DNA of 64,000 nucleotides from contig NZ_LT670849.1 in assembly GCF_900142985.1 (NCBI RefSeq), forward strand, positions 3,162,001 through 3,226,000, in the 5' to 3' direction. The position numbers and the translations under genes are program-made. The DNA comes from Bradyrhizobium erythrophlei (GTDB taxonomy: Bacteria; Pseudomonadota; Alphaproteobacteria; Rhizobiales; Xanthobacteraceae). Below the pieces are notes generated by a model. It was not told the DNA's origin. It did not search any database and saw only the letters and a program-made list of their open reading frames with translations. Positions 41,907-51,709 of the stretch are shown in pieces (the first letter of the stretch is position 1; every line of letters starts with the position of its first letter).

Positions 41907-44204
41907 TTACGCCTTCATCCCCGCTTTCACCGCCTCTGCGGTAATCGGCAGCGAGCGCACGCGGGCGCCGGAGGCATTGAAGATCGCATTGGCAAGCGCC
42001 GGCGCGATCACGGTGACCGCCGGTTCGCCGACGCCGCGGGCCGGCTCGCCATTGGCGATGACGGCGACCGCAACGTCCGGTGTCTGGCTCATCCGTAAGG
42101 GTGTGTAGGTATCGAAATTGGTTTGTTCGATACCGCCATTCTTCAGCGTCGCCTTTTCGTACAACGCAAGCGACAACCCCCACAGCGCCGCGCCTTCGAC
42201 CTGGGCGCGGATGTTGTCGGGATGCACCTGGGTGCCGACGTCGGTCGCCACCGTCAGTTTCTTGACCTTGACCTCGCCGCTCGGCGCGACCGCCACATGG
42301 GCGACACAGGCGGTCCAGCTTGCGGTGGCGCGCTCCTGCGACGAAACGCAGGCCACGCCCATGCCTTCGCCTTTCGGCAATTGCTTGGTGCCGTAGCCGG
42401 CAAGACCCATGGCCGCGAGCAGCGTGTTACGCAACCGCTGCGCGCCGCCATTGTTGGCGCCCTTGCCATCAAGCAGGTCGATCCGGAATTGCGCCGGATC
42501 CTTGCCTGCGGCGTGCGCAAGTTCATCGACCATGCTTTCGACTGCCCAGAACGTCCAGCCCGGCGCGACCGACCGCAACTGACCCGAGGGGGTAGCGGTC
42601 TGCGCCATCTCGTTGAGGATGGCGCGAACGTTGTGGTTGGGAACGGTGTAGAAGAAGTCCGCACCGTTCACCGTGAACGCGTCGAGCGCGCCCTTCTTGT
42701 CGACTGAAGGCGACAGGAAGGCCGGAATGCCCCAGCGCTTGGTCGGCCATGCCGCCACGACATCGTGGTTCATCGCCACCAGTTTGCCGTCGCCGTCCAG
42801 TCCAGCCTTGATCTTCTGGAACGTCAACGGTCGCGAGAAGTCCATCGTCATGTCGTTTTCACGGGTGTAGATGATCTTCACCGGCTTGCCGACGGCCTTC
42901 GAGGCCTGCACGGCCGGCACCAGCATGTCGCCCTCGAGACGCCGGCCGAAGCCGCCGCCGAGCCACATCTGATGCATCACGACGAACTTCGGATCGACCC
43001 CGGCCGCACCGGCTGCGATCGCGCCGGAGCGTGTCGCAAACTGGTTGCCGGTGTAGACGTGCCAGATGTCGCCCTTCTGCTCGGCTGCCGCCGTCATCGG
43101 CTCCATCGGCGCGTGGATGTTGATGCTGGTGGTGTATTCGGCCTCCAGCACCTTCGCCGCCGTCCCGAGCGCCGCGGTCGTGTCGCCGTCCTTGACGAAG
43201 AACAGGCCGGAGTCGTCGAGGCCCTGGAGGCGCTTTGCTTCCGCCAGCAGGGATTCGCTCGACAGCTTGGCGTTGGGGCCGCCGTCATAGGTGACCTTGA
43301 GCGCTTCGGCTGCCTTGGTCGCGCCGGCAAACGTATTCGCCACCGCAACCACCCATCCGGTGGTCGTGCCCGTCTTGTCGTCGAGCGTGACCGCCTTGAT
43401 GAAGCCGGGCACCTTCTTGGCGTCGCTGTCGTCGACCGTCTTGACCGTGGCGCCGTAGCGCACCGGCGGGGTGACGACCTTGCCGTAGACCATGCCCGGC
43501 AGCATGACGTCGATGCCGTATTTCGCGGTCCCGTTCGTCTTCGAGGGGATGTCGAGCTGCGGAACCGAAACACCGATCATGGTGTACTGATCCGGCGTCT
43601 TCAGCTTGATCGCCTTGAGATCGTCAGCACTGAAGGTCTTGGTGACCTTGCCGCTCTTGACGACGTCGGCGAAGCTCATCGACTTCTTCGACTTCGGATC
43701 GGTGATCGTCCCGTTTCTCACGATCAACTGGCCGGCCGGAATGCCGCCCATCATTGCTGCGGCGGCTTCGGTCAACGCGATCCGCCCCGCGGCACCCGCG
43801 CGGCTCATCGCATCGAAGTTCATCATCGTGCTCCAGCTACCGCCGGTGACCTGCGCGCCAAGCACAGGATCGTTGTACTTCGGATCGTTGGAGGCGAGCT
43901 GAACGCGCATATCCTTCCAGCTGGCGCCGAGCTCTTCGCAGATGATCTGCGCCATGGTGGAGGCGATGTGCTGGCCCATGTCGGCCTTGCCGCTGGTGAC
44001 GGTGACTAACCCGTCCGGCGCGATCGAGAACCACACGCTCGGATCGAAATTACTGGGCGCAGCAAAAGCCTGGTCGGCGCCGAGCAGGCCGGGCAAGGCC
44101 GAATAGCCGAGCGCAAGGCCGGTGGCCGCAGAGCCAACGAGGAACGAGCGGCGGCTCAGATCGGCCGGCTCGTGATGGGTGATGTTTTTCACGTGCGAAT
44201 TCAT
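41907..44204 (-). CDS. iorB: Isoquinoline 1-oxidoreductase-like molybdenum hydroxylase, large subunit
   Basis: A 765-aa single-chain molybdopterin subunit of the IorB type. It begins with a twin-arginine signal ([17 protein letters not shown], residues 16-32), so it is exported folded. Cofactor regions include [37 protein letters not shown] and the C-terminal [17 protein letters not shown]. The frame extends upstream through the small-subunit gene, but ATG 44204 gives the correct leader. Such enzymes oxidise aldehydes or N-heterocycles in the periplasm and often pass electrons to a cytochrome c, which is not encoded here. Confidence 0.92.
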   Translation of the reverse strand: MNSHVKNITHHEPADLSRRSFLVGSAATGLALGYSALPGLLGADQAFAAPSNFDPSVWFSIAPDGLVTVTSGKADMGQHIASTMAQIICEELGASWKDMRVQLASNDPKYNDPVLGAQVTGGSWSTMMNFDAMSRAGAAGRIALTEAAAAMMGGIPAGQLIVRNGTITDPKSKKSMSFADVVKSGKVTKTFSADDLKAIKLKTPDQYTMIGVSVPQLDIPSKTNGTAKYGIDVMLPGMVYGKVVTPPVRYGATVKTVDDSDAKKVPGFIKAVTLDDKTGTTTGWVVAVANTFAGATKAAEALKVTYDGGPNAKLSSESLLAEAKRLQGLDDSGLFFVKDGDTTAALGTAAKVLEAEYTTSINIHAPMEPMTAAAEQKGDIWHVYTGNQFATRSGAIAAGAAGVDPKFVVMHQMWLGGGFGRRLEGDMLVPAVQASKAVGKPVKIIYTRENDMTMDFSRPLTFQKIKAGLDGDGKLVAMNHDVVAAWPTKRWGIPAFLSPSVDKKGALDAFTVNGADFFYTVPNHNVRAILNEMAQTATPSGQLRSVAPGWTFWAVESMVDELAHAAGKDPAQFRIDLLDGKGANNGGAQRLRNTLLAAMGLAGYGTKQLPKGEGMGVACVSSQERATASWTACVAHVAVAPSGEVKVKKLTVATDVGTQVHPDNIRAQVEGAALWGLSLALYEKATLKNGGIEQTNFDTYTPLRMSQTPDVAVAVIANGEPARGVGEPAVTVIAPALANAIFNASGARVRSLPITAEAVKAGMKA

Positions 44205-44692
44205 GTGGCCCTCCGCTCGTTGCCGGCGTTGGAGGCGGTGCGCATTTCGGTGGCCGCGCGCATGATTGCTTTCTGGATGCGCGAATAGGTCATGCAGCGG
44301 CAGAGATTGCCGTCCATGTGCGCAACGACTTCTTCCTTGGTCGGATTGGCGTTCTTCGCCAGCAGCGAGGCCGCCTGCATGATCTGGCCGGACTGGCAGT
44401 AGCCGCATTGCGGCACCTGCTCGGCGATCCATGCCTTCTGCAAGGGATGATCGCCCTTGGCGGACAGGCCTTCGATGGTCGTGATCTTCTTGCCGACGGC
44501 GTCGCTGACTTGCGTCTGGCAGGAGCGTACGGCCTCACCGTTGATGTGAACGGTGCAGGCCCCGCACAGTCCGGCGCCACAGCCGAACTTCGTGCCTGTC
44601 ATTTGGAGCTGTTCGCGGATAACCCAGAGGAGCGGCGTATCGTTGGCCGCATCGACGGACATAGTCCGCCCGTTGATGGTGAGACTTGGCAT
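44201..44692 (-). CDS. iorA: Isoquinoline 1-oxidoreductase-like [2Fe-2S] small subunit
   Basis: A 163-aa subunit with two [2Fe-2S] clusters: [16 protein letters not shown] plus Cys in VRSCQTQV, and [11 protein letters not shown] plus GNLCRCMTY. It overlaps iorB by 4 bp, and the pair forms a two-subunit hydroxylase without an FAD subunit, unlike the three-subunit enzyme at 23-27 kb. AGGGAAAG precedes ATG 44692; the longer frame upstream is not family-like. Confidence 0.93.
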   Translation of the reverse strand: MPSLTINGRTMSVDAANDTPLLWVIREQLQMTGTKFGCGAGLCGACTVHINGEAVRSCQTQVSDAVGKKITTIEGLSAKGDHPLQKAWIAEQVPQCGYCQSGQIMQAASLLAKNANPTKEEVVAHMDGNLCRCMTYSRIQKAIMRAATEMRTASNAGNERRAT

Positions 44693-44949
44693 AGGTTCTT
44701 TCCCTACTCGGTGATGAAAACCGCTTACGGCGGAACTCATTTTTTCTTGTTGGATGGTGCCCACCGGAATGGCGCCAAGAGGAAGAATGATAGCGAACCA
44801 TTCCCGAGGCAATGAAAATCCGCCGTGGCGAATCTCAAACCTTGGTTGTGCGGTGCGACAGCGATGCTGTCATACCGTTTCCCGGAATATCGCGTGTGTT
44901 GACGGCTTGAGATGCCGGTAAAACGGCCAGTTGCGCCGTGGTGCTTTCG

Positions 44950-45705
44950 CTAGAACCAGCGTTCGCCGACGAGGATGGTATCGCCGGGGCTGATGGCGGT
45001 GCCGAGCGGGACGATGCCGCGGCCGGCGTTGTGGGTCAGCGTGACGCTGTCACGCTTGGCGCGGGGCGAGAAGCCGCCGGCAATCGCGACCGCGCTTTCG
45101 ACGCTCATGTTCGGCACGTAAGGATACTGGCCGGGGGCTGCGACCTCGCCGAGGATGAAGAACGGCCGGTAGGTTTCGACTTCGACCGCGACCGAAGGCT
45201 CGCGGATATAGCCGTTGCGCAAGCGGGCCGAAATGTCGGCGGCGAGGCCCGCCGGCGTTTTGCCGCGCGCGGCGACCGCGCCGATCAACGGCATGGTGAT
45301 CGCGCCGCCGGCATCGATGGCGTAGGTGTTGGTGAGGCCTTCCTGGCCGTAGACGACGACGCGGAGCTTGTCGCCGGCATCGAGGTGATAGGGCGCATCA
45401 TGCGTGGCCGCGACGGGAGCCGCGGCATAGGCATTGGCGACCACGGCGGGCGTGCTTGCGACCGCTGTCGATGCGTAAGTCGCGCGCGGCGAGGTGGCAT
45501 AGTTGGCGCGAATAGCGCTGACAGCGCCGCCGGAATCGTTTGAAGCAACGGGGTAAGAGGTTTGCGCGGTCTGGCCGTAGGCGAGGGTATCGAGGTCGTT
45601 GCGCGGGGCCATCGCGACCTGCTGGCCCGTCTGCATGCAGCCCGCGAGCGCAAGCGCGGCCATGGCAGCCGTGACCGGCAGAGAGAGCGCGCGCGTGACC
45701 CGCAA
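44950..45705 (-). CDS. Polysaccharide export lipoprotein (Wza/OtnA-like)
   Basis: This 251-aa outer-membrane export protein has a lipobox LALAGC (Cys at about residue 23), an Ala/Thr-rich linker, a Poly_export domain (YHLDAGDKLRVVVYGQE) and an SLBB-like domain (FILGEVAAPGQYPYVPNMSVESAV). It would form the outer-membrane channel of a capsule or exopolysaccharide exporter; partner genes are not in the window. The only start giving a full signal peptide is TTG 45705, whose first base is part of an inverted repeat. Confidence 0.87.
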   Translation of the reverse strand: MRVTRALSLPVTAAMAALALAGCMQTGQQVAMAPRNDLDTLAYGQTAQTSYPVASNDSGGAVSAIRANYATSPRATYASTAVASTPAVVANAYAAAPVAATHDAPYHLDAGDKLRVVVYGQEGLTNTYAIDAGGAITMPLIGAVAARGKTPAGLAADISARLRNGYIREPSVAVEVETYRPFFILGEVAAPGQYPYVPNMSVESAVAIAGGFSPRAKRDSVTLTHNAGRGIVPLGTAISPGDTILVGERWF

Positions 45706-45738
45706 CTTAAGCTGTCCTGTTTTCGAGACAGCTTAAGT
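45705..45738. promoter_or_regulatory. Inverted repeat over the start of the Wza-like gene
   Basis: ACTTAAGCTGTC (45705-45716) and GACAGCTTAAGT (45727-45738) are perfect 12-bp arms around a 10-nt loop. On the minus-strand transcript the hairpin ends at the TTG start codon and would hide the ribosome-binding region; on DNA it could be a repressor site. A CtrA-like half-site TTAACCAT lies just upstream on the minus strand (45751-45758). Confidence 0.6.
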
Positions 45739-45834
45739 CTTGCACCTGTTATGGTTAACAAACCGTTTTTTTGGTCGCGAGCGTCGAGGTGGAGTGGCCG
45801 AAAGCCTCGGCCACTCTCTAATAGAGGCGCGCGA

Positions 45835-46491
45835 TCAGGCGGTGACGCCTGTCGGCAACGGACACGACACGCCTGTGCCGCCCAGTCCGCAATAGCCCGC
45901 CGGATTCTTGGCGAGGTATTGCTGATGATAGTCCTCGGCGAAATAGAAAGGTCCGGCAGGAGCGATTTCGGTCGTGATCGTGCCGAGCCCCTTGGCCGCC
46001 AGCGCCTTCTGATAGGACGTCTTCGAGGCGCCGGCCGCCGCGGCTTGCGCATCGTTCGAGGTATAGATCGCGGAACGATACTGCGTGCCGACGTCGTTGC
46101 CCTGGCGCATGCCTTGCGTCGGGTTGTGGGTTTCCCAAAAAGCCTTCAACAGTCGATCGTAGGCGATCTTCGTCGGGTCGAACACGACCAGCACCACTTC
46201 GGTGTGACCGGTGCGACCCGAACAGACTTCTTCATAGGTCGGGTTTTGGGTATGGCCGCCGGCATAGCCGACAGCCGTGACATAAACGCCGTCGCCGAGT
46301 TCCCAGAACTTGCGCTCTGCACCCCAGAAGCAGCCTAGTCCGAACACGGCCTGCTCAAGGCCGGCAGGATAAGGCGGCTTCAATGGATGGCCGTTGACGA
46401 AGTGCCGCGTCGCCGTCGGCATGGGATCGGCCCGGCCCGGCAGCGCCTCGTCGGCGCCCGGCAGCGTAGTGGTCTTGCGCATGAAAAGCAT
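45835..46491 (-). CDS. msrA: Peptide-methionine (S)-S-oxide reductase
   Basis: A 218-aa MsrA with the catalytic motif [14 protein letters not shown] (Cys at about residue 54), [18 protein letters not shown], and a C-terminal resolving Cys in YCGLGG and VSCPLP. It repairs oxidised methionine in proteins. GAGGAGG precedes ATG 46491, a strong ribosome site. The N-terminal 40 residues before the core are an extension typical of alphaproteobacterial MsrA. Confidence 0.95.
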   Translation of the reverse strand: MLFMRKTTTLPGADEALPGRADPMPTATRHFVNGHPLKPPYPAGLEQAVFGLGCFWGAERKFWELGDGVYVTAVGYAGGHTQNPTYEEVCSGRTGHTEVVLVVFDPTKIAYDRLLKAFWETHNPTQGMRQGNDVGTQYRSAIYTSNDAQAAAAGASKTSYQKALAAKGLGTITTEIAPAGPFYFAEDYHQQYLAKNPAGYCGLGGTGVSCPLPTGVTA

Positions 46492-46610
46492 GGATTACCT
46501 CCTCGCGGGCCCGCGTTCGCCCCCGGCAGCGAGACGCCGTCGCTCCTATATAGGCTGTTACGCGAAACCCGGCAGCCCCGTTGCGGGCAATTCGCTGTCG
46601 TCAGATACCT

Positions 46611-46928
46611 TCAGCTTCGGGAATAGCCGATCAGCGGCTTCTTCGGCCGGAACAAAAGCATCAGAAGAATGCCGAGCACCGCCATGACCGCGAAAACCGG
46701 CTGGTCCAGAATGACGCGAGCGACATTGTTCCAGAGCCAGGGCGAGATGCCCTCGACCCAGACACGGAAGGCCTGCTGGCTGGACTGATGCACATCGTTC
46801 CAAAACTGGCCGAACCGGGTAAAGCGCAGGGTATTGTCGGCGACAAACCGCGCCCCGTCATAGACCATGAAGACGAACCCGCCGGCCAGCAGCAACAATC
46901 CCACCAGACGGAAAAACCCGCGGATCAT
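46611..46928 (-). CDS. Small two-helix membrane protein, hypothetical
   Basis: A 105-aa protein with helices at residues 6-26 (FRLVGLLLLAGGFVFMVYD) and about 75-95 (PVFAVMAVLGILLMLLF), and a polar stretch between (HQSSQQAFRVWVEGI). Similar short proteins are conserved in Bradyrhizobiaceae with no assigned function. Confidence 0.7.
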   Translation of the reverse strand: MIRGFFRLVGLLLLAGGFVFMVYDGARFVADNTLRFTRFGQFWNDVHQSSQQAFRVWVEGISPWLWNNVARVILDQPVFAVMAVLGILLMLLFRPKKPLIGYSRS

Positions 46929-47072
46929 GCTTCACCCTATGTTTTGCGTATCCAAATCGTTGTCAGCCATTAGCGGCGCGGCGGAGGAAATTCAACCGCG
47001 TCAGCATCTTATCAGGCCTTATTGCAGGCCTTGGGCGCCCGCCGGAGACCCGTTTTGGCCGGGGTTAAGGCG

Positions 47073-47101
47073 TTGACGCTACGGTATCCGGCCTCTATAA
47101 C
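47073..47101 (+). promoter_or_regulatory. Sigma70-type promoter of rpsT
   Basis: TTGACG (47073-47078), a 17-bp spacer and TATAAC (47096-47101) form a near-consensus housekeeping promoter. The next gene downstream is rpsT, about 200 bp away. Confidence 0.7.
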
Positions 47102-47112
47102 ACGCCCCAATT

Positions 47113-47136
47113 GGCGGCGGGCGCAATCCCGCCGCC
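47113..47136 (+). promoter_or_regulatory. Leader hairpin upstream of rpsT
   Basis: GGCGGCGGG and CCCGCCGCC form a perfect 9-bp stem around CGCAAT, followed by GCTGTTCTTTTG. It begins about 12 bp after the -10 element, so it sits at the 5' end of the transcript and could be an attenuator or stability element. Confidence 0.5.
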
Positions 47137-47310
47137 GCTGTTCTTTTGAGCGTTGCCGCCTGGTCGCTTAAAGCTCGTATCCGAGCCTTGTAGCTTAAAG
47201 TGTGGCAGTCTCGACAGGGCACCCTGAAAACAATCAGCGTCGATCAGGCAAACCGTGGGCAGCTATTTCGCCCACCCGCGATCGGTCACTGCCGAAGGAC
47301 ATTTGAGAAC

Positions 47311-47577
47311 ATGGCCAATACGACTTCCGCCAAGAAGGCGACGCGCAAGATTGCCCGCCGCACCATCGTCAACAAATCGCGCCGGACCCAGATGCGCAGC
47401 TCGGTCCGAACCGTCGAAGAGGCGATCAACCGCGGCGACCGCGCCGCAGCAGTCAAGGCAATGGCGAGCGCCGAGCCGGAGTTGATGAAGGCAGCGCAGC
47501 GCAACATCATTCACAAGAACGCAGCGAGCCGAAAGGTTTCGCGGCTGGCGCATCAAATCGCCAAGCTGGCGAAGTAA
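47311..47577 (+). CDS. rpsT: 30S ribosomal protein S20
   Basis: This 88-aa basic protein is S20: it starts [18 protein letters not shown] and has the helical S20 core ([30 protein letters not shown]). It binds 16S rRNA in the small subunit. The upstream extension of the frame is not S20-like. An rpsT-dnaA neighbourhood is standard in alphaproteobacteria. Confidence 0.97.
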   Translation: MANTTSAKKATRKIARRTIVNKSRRTQMRSSVRTVEEAINRGDRAAAVKAMASAEPELMKAAQRNIIHKNAASRKVSRLAHQIAKLAK

Positions 47578-47604
47578 GCCAACCCAACGATTAACGACTG
47601 CAAG

Positions 47605-47635
47605 AGCCCGGCTTCGAGCCGGGCTTTTGTTTTTG
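47605..47635 (+). terminator. Intrinsic terminator of rpsT
   Basis: AGCCCGGC (47605-47612), loop TTCGA and GCCGGGCT (47618-47625) form an 8-bp stem followed by TTTGTTTTTG. It lies 27 bp after the rpsT stop codon. Confidence 0.93.
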
Positions 47636-48472
47636 TGCGGTATTCCTGGAGAAATCTCTCGCCTCCGCGTTTCTACGGAGACGCCGGCACGGACCGACGC
47701 GGCGCCGTGACGAAAGACGCAAGCGCAGCCCTTCGCGCCGAAGGATACCGCCTCTTGAAAATCGCGCTCGCGGTTTGGCTTCGAGGGCTACCCTTGTTCG
47801 ACGAGCAAAAAAAAACGCGTTTGCGTAGTCACTTATCGGCATAGTGGCAGCGACTTGTTTGAAAATTCAGTTCGACTGCGGCCAAACTTAAACGATTTGT
47901 GAATTTATTTTGGGCTGTGACGTGAATTGTGACAGCGCCGACGCTTTTCGAATCTTCGCACAGATTCAAAACCTTGCGGCTTTGCACGAAAAGCGCGCGC
48001 GGGGATGCGAAACGCCAAGTCGTTTTTGCGGGCAAAGGCGCTGAATCATTTTCGTTGCGGGAAATGAGGCTTGCTGTATCTCTTAGATCGTTCGCAGCGC
48101 CCACGGCTCTTGAGACCAGCGCGGATTAAGGACCGAGGCGGACGTGCAAATCGGCGGCGGTGTGCGCGTTAGGCGACGCTTTCCAAAGCGAGCGTTGAGT
48201 TCGAACCCATAGCAATATGGGTAACGGAGTTCTGTGTCGAAATTTCTCTAGGCGAAGCCTTCGTGCTTCGTCGCCTCAAAAAAGAAAGAGAGATGCGACA
48301 CGGTCGAGCCGGCGGCGGGAAAGCGGAGCATGCGAGCGAGAGTTGAGGCGGGCGGAGCGAGTGGCGTAACGGCTGAATAGTTCTTCGGGTGTTTCAGGCG
48401 TCGCCGGTCGAATGAGAACATTTTTGGAGTGACGACTTGCCGTGCCTTGTCGCGGCGAGAGGGGGAGGTAGC
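47636..48472. other. Long noncoding region between rpsT and dnaA
   Basis: About 840 bp with no convincing gene. It contains an AT-rich patch (47860-47945), an inverted repeat GCTTTTCG/CGAAAAGC around 47942-48004, three GANTC (CcrM methylation) sites within about 100 bp near 47949-48045, and a hairpin ACCCATA-GCAA-TATGGGT at 48205-48222. I found no good match to the DnaA box TTATCCACA. It probably holds the dnaA promoter region. Confidence 0.6.
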
Positions 48473-48643
48473 ATGTCTTACGAAATCATTGGAATTCCTG
48501 GTTCTCGAATTGAGCATCACAGCGTGTTGAGTGTCGCCGCATCGAACATCGCGGCGCTGAGCGAATTTTCATCGAACGTTTCGGAGGCCGTCGGCAAGCG
48601 GCCTTCAGCGCGGGCTCCAGACAATCCGTCGAGTACGCGCTAG
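48473..48643 (+). CDS. Small ORF upstream of dnaA, hypothetical
   Basis: A 56-aa frame (MSYEIIGIPGSRIEHHSVLS...) begins 4 nt after GGGGGAGGTA, one of the strongest ribosome sites in the window. The product has no recognised domain; its C-terminal part is polar and proline-rich. It ends 161 bp before the dnaA start. It might be a leader peptide or a small conserved protein; codon periodicity could not be tested. Confidence 0.4.
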   Translation: MSYEIIGIPGSRIEHHSVLSVAASNIAALSEFSSNVSEAVGKRPSARAPDNPSSTR

Positions 48644-48804
48644 CCTCCCGAAGCTTCCCTTAAAGCCCAAAACCTGCCCGACGGCGTTTCGCCGAACGGC
48701 CGAGCTATGGCTGAACAGGCTTCGTGCGAGGCGATCGCCGTGCGGCGCACGGCGGACTCACCCATCGAGAGAATTCCACCAAGACCAAGAGAAGTTTTTC
48801 GGCA

Positions 48805-50262
48805 ATGACAAATATCCAGCCAGCTATGACGAATATCGAACAGGATCGTTGGTCGCGCGTGAAGGGAAGGTTGCGGACGAGCGTCGGTGAAGACGTTTAT
48901 ACCAGCTGGTTCGCCCGCATGGACCTGGAGAGCGTGCACGACGAGAGCGTGCATCTTTCGGTTCCGACCCGCTTCCTCAAGAGCTGGATCCAGGCGCACT
49001 ATGCCGAGCGCGTTCTGTCGTGCTGGCAGGCCGAGATGCCGCAAGTGCATCGCATCGATCTCTCCGTGCGCACGGCGATGCGGCACGCCGCGCCGGCCAA
49101 GGAGGCCTCGGTTCCGCAGATCGACACGCGCCGCATCGAGCGCACCGACAGCCGGCCCGCGGTCGAATTGCGTTCGGTCGCGACCGCGCCGGTCTCGGCC
49201 AGCCACGACGCGCTTGGCGGCTCGCCGCTCGATCCGCGCCTGACCTTTGCAAGCTTCGTCGTCGGCCGCTCGAATACGCTGGCGCATGCGGCTGCGCGTC
49301 AGGTTGCCGAAGGCCGTCGCGGCGACCCCGTGATGTTCAATCCACTCTATATCCATGCCGGCGTCGGCTTGGGCAAAACCCATCTGCTCCAGGCCGTGAC
49401 CTGGGCCGGCAACTCCGGCATCGAGCGCAAGGTGCTGTACCTGACGGCCGAGAAATTCATGTACGGCTTTGTCGCGGCGCTGAAGACGCAGACTGCGCTC
49501 GCCTTCAAGGAAGCGCTGCGCGGCATCGACGTGCTCGTCATCGACGACTTGCAGTTCCTGCAAGGCAAATCCACCCAGGCCGAATTTTGTCACACGCTGA
49601 ATGCACTGATCGATGCGGGCCGTCAGGTGGTGATCGCGGCCGACCGTCCGCCGTCCGATCTCGAAAGCCTGGACGATCGGGTGCGCTCGCGGCTCGCCGG
49701 CGGGCTTGTCGTGGAAATGGGATCGCTCGGTGAAGAATTGCGGCTTGGCATTCTCAAGTCGCGCGTGGCGGCTGCGCGGGCGCATCATGCAAGCTTCGAC
49801 GTGCCCGAGCAGGTGCTGGAATATCTCGCGCGCACCATCACCCATAACGGCCGTGACCTCGAAGGCGCCGTCAACCGTCTGCTGGCGCACTCCAAGCTGA
49901 ACAATCAGCCGGTGACGCTGGAGATGGCCGAGCGCGAGGTGCGCGACCTGATCCGTCCGCAAGAACCGAAGCGGATCAAGATCGAGGACATTCAGCGTGT
50001 GGTGGCGCGCCAGTACAATGTCAGCCGCTCCGACCTGTTGTCATCGCGCCGCACGGCCAACGTCGTTCGCCCGCGCCAGGTGGCGATGTATCTGGCAAAA
50101 ACCCTCACTCTCAGGTCTTTGCCTGAAATCGGCCGCCGGTTCGGCGGACGCGATCACACCACGGTCCTTCACGCCGTGCGCAAGATTGAGGCACTGGTCG
50201 CCAAGGATGTCTCGCTCTCGGAAGAGGTCGAGTCGCTGAAGCGGCAATTGCAGAGCGAATAG
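48805..50262 (+). CDS. dnaA: Chromosomal replication initiator protein DnaA
   Basis: This 485-aa protein has all DnaA parts. Domain I is at residues 8-90 ([18 protein letters not shown]). The AAA+ domain has Walker [15 protein letters not shown] (about residue 190) and Walker [14 protein letters not shown]. The domain IV signature is [15 protein letters not shown] near the C-terminus, which binds DnaA boxes. ATG 48805 gives [19 protein letters not shown] 48826 is an alternative. Confidence 0.97.
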   Translation: MTNIQPAMTNIEQDRWSRVKGRLRTSVGEDVYTSWFARMDLESVHDESVHLSVPTRFLKSWIQAHYAERVLSCWQAEMPQVHRIDLSVRTAMRHAAPAKEASVPQIDTRRIERTDSRPAVELRSVATAPVSASHDALGGSPLDPRLTFASFVVGRSNTLAHAAARQVAEGRRGDPVMFNPLYIHAGVGLGKTHLLQAVTWAGNSGIERKVLYLTAEKFMYGFVAALKTQTALAFKEALRGIDVLVIDDLQFLQGKSTQAEFCHTLNALIDAGRQVVIAADRPPSDLESLDDRVRSRLAGGLVVEMGSLGEELRLGILKSRVAAARAHHASFDVPEQVLEYLARTITHNGRDLEGAVNRLLAHSKLNNQPVTLEMAEREVRDLIRPQEPKRIKIEDIQRVVARQYNVSRSDLLSSRRTANVVRPRQVAMYLAKTLTLRSLPEIGRRFGGRDHTTVLHAVRKIEALVAKDVSLSEEVESLKRQLQSE

Positions 50263-50510
50263 CCCGTAAAAATCCTGCTCTCCCCGTATGGGGAGGGCAG
50301 ATGCGTTGCCAAAAGCGCCGGCCGCCAGGAGTCCAAAAGTGGGGAACGGCCCGCGCCATCCCTTGCGCTTGCCGGTCATCCGCGCCACTTTGGGGTCCCC
50401 CCGAGCGGGCGGATCGGACCGGGTTTCGGTCGGCCGTTCGGGTCAGAACGCTGAGGCGCGCTTTCGAGCGCAGCCTGGCTTTTCCCACTTCGGATCAGGC
50501 GGATATGGCA

Positions 50511-51629
50511 ATGAAGGTTACCGTCGAACGCGCGCAACTCCTTAAATCGCTAGGCCACGTGCACCGCGTGGTCGAGCGGCGCAACACCATTCCGATCCTC
50601 GGCAATGTGCTGGTCCGGGCCGAGAACGCGCAGCTGTCGCTGAAGGCGACCGACCTCGATCTGGAAGTCACCGAAACGCTGGCGGCCGAAACTGCGACCG
50701 CCGGTTCCACGACGGTTCCGGCGCACATGTTCTACGACATCGTGCGCAAGTTGCCCGACGGCGCGCAGATCGTGCTGGAAGGCGACGGCGATCGCTCGGT
50801 GCTGGCGATCCGCGCCGGCCGTTCCCGCTTTACGTTGCAGACGCTGCCCGAAAACGATTTTCCGGATCTTGCCGCCGGGGAGATGACGCATTCGTTCTCG
50901 CTGCCCGCCTCCGACGTGAAGCGGCTGATCGACCGGACGCAGTTTGCGATCTCGACGGAAGAGACCCGCTACTATCTCAACGGTATCTATCTGCATTCCG
51001 CCGGCACCGCCAAGGCGGCAACCCTGCGCGCGGTGGCAACCGACGGACATCGCCTGGCGCAGATCGACCTGGTGCAGCCGAAGGGCGCCAGCGGCATGCC
51101 GGGCGTCATCGTGCCGCGCAAGACCGTCGGCGAAGTGCAGCGGCTGATCGAAGACAACGAGGCCGAGGTCAAGATCGAGCTGTCGCAAGGCAAGATCCGC
51201 CTCACCATCGGCAACGTGGTTCTGACCTCGAAACTGATCGACGGAACCTTCCCCGACTATGGCCGCGTCATTCCGCAAGGCAACGACAAGGAGCTCGTCG
51301 TCGACAAGAAGGATTTTGAAGCGGCGGTCGACCGCGTTTCGACGATTTCGAGCGAACGTGGCCGCGCTGTGAAGCTCTCATTGTCGGCGGGCCGGCTGGT
51401 CTTGTCGGTGACCAATCCCGACTCCGGCAGTGCAACCGAAGAGCTCGAAGTCGAATACGCTTCCGACCCGCTCGATATCGGCTTCAACTCGCGTTATCTG
51501 CTCGACATCGCCGCCCAGATCGAGGGCGAGGTCGCGGTGCTCCGGCTCGCCGATCCCGGTTCGCCGACACTGGTGCAGGACAAGGATTCCAAGGGCGCGC
51601 TCTACGTGCTGATGCCGATGCGGGTGTGA
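50511..51629 (+). CDS. dnaN: DNA polymerase III subunit beta (sliding clamp)
   Basis: A 372-aa clamp protein with three similar domains: MKVTVERAQLLKSLGHVHRVVERRNTIPIL at the start (split over residues 1-30), TLRAVATDGHRLAQ in the middle, and the C-terminal YVLMPMRV. It encircles DNA and tethers polymerase III. ATG 50511 follows GGCGGAT; ATG 50505 is two codons upstream. It is 248 bp from dnaA, a gap with a small CTCTCCCC/GGGGAGGG palindrome near 50280. Confidence 0.97.
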   Translation: MKVTVERAQLLKSLGHVHRVVERRNTIPILGNVLVRAENAQLSLKATDLDLEVTETLAAETATAGSTTVPAHMFYDIVRKLPDGAQIVLEGDGDRSVLAIRAGRSRFTLQTLPENDFPDLAAGEMTHSFSLPASDVKRLIDRTQFAISTEETRYYLNGIYLHSAGTAKAATLRAVATDGHRLAQIDLVQPKGASGMPGVIVPRKTVGEVQRLIEDNEAEVKIELSQGKIRLTIGNVVLTSKLIDGTFPDYGRVIPQGNDKELVVDKKDFEAAVDRVSTISSERGRAVKLSLSAGRLVLSVTNPDSGSATEELEVEYASDPLDIGFNSRYLLDIAAQIEGEVAVLRLADPGSPTLVQDKDSKGALYVLMPMRV

Positions 51630-51635
51630 GTTTTT

Positions 51636-51688
51636 CCCTCTCCCCTTGTGGGAGAGGGTGGCGCGTGAAGCGCGCCGGGTGAGGGGTC
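51636..51688. repeat. Intergenic palindromic repeat between dnaN and recF
   Basis: CCCTCTCCC/GGGAGAGGG around CTTGT, then GGCGCG/CGCGCC around a short loop, then GGGTGAGGGGT. This two-hairpin layout is a common dispersed element of Rhizobiales genomes. Shorter relatives lie near 50280 and 52858. Confidence 0.75.
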
Positions 51689-51709
51689 ATCGTCGGCCAG
51701 AAAGATTAC

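Larger units (their letters stand above)
46929..47310. other. Intergenic region and rpsT leader
   Basis: This 382-bp gap lies between a leftward gene and rpsT. It holds the rpsT promoter (47073-47101), a GC-rich hairpin (47113-47136) and a leader of roughly 200 nt. I found no gene in it. Confidence 0.6.

Noticed and set aside
47636..48804. Chromosomal origin of replication between rpsT and dnaA
   Set aside because: I found no cluster of TTATCCACA-like DnaA boxes, and in many alphaproteobacteria the origin lies elsewhere (for example near hemE). GC skew of the whole chromosome would decide.
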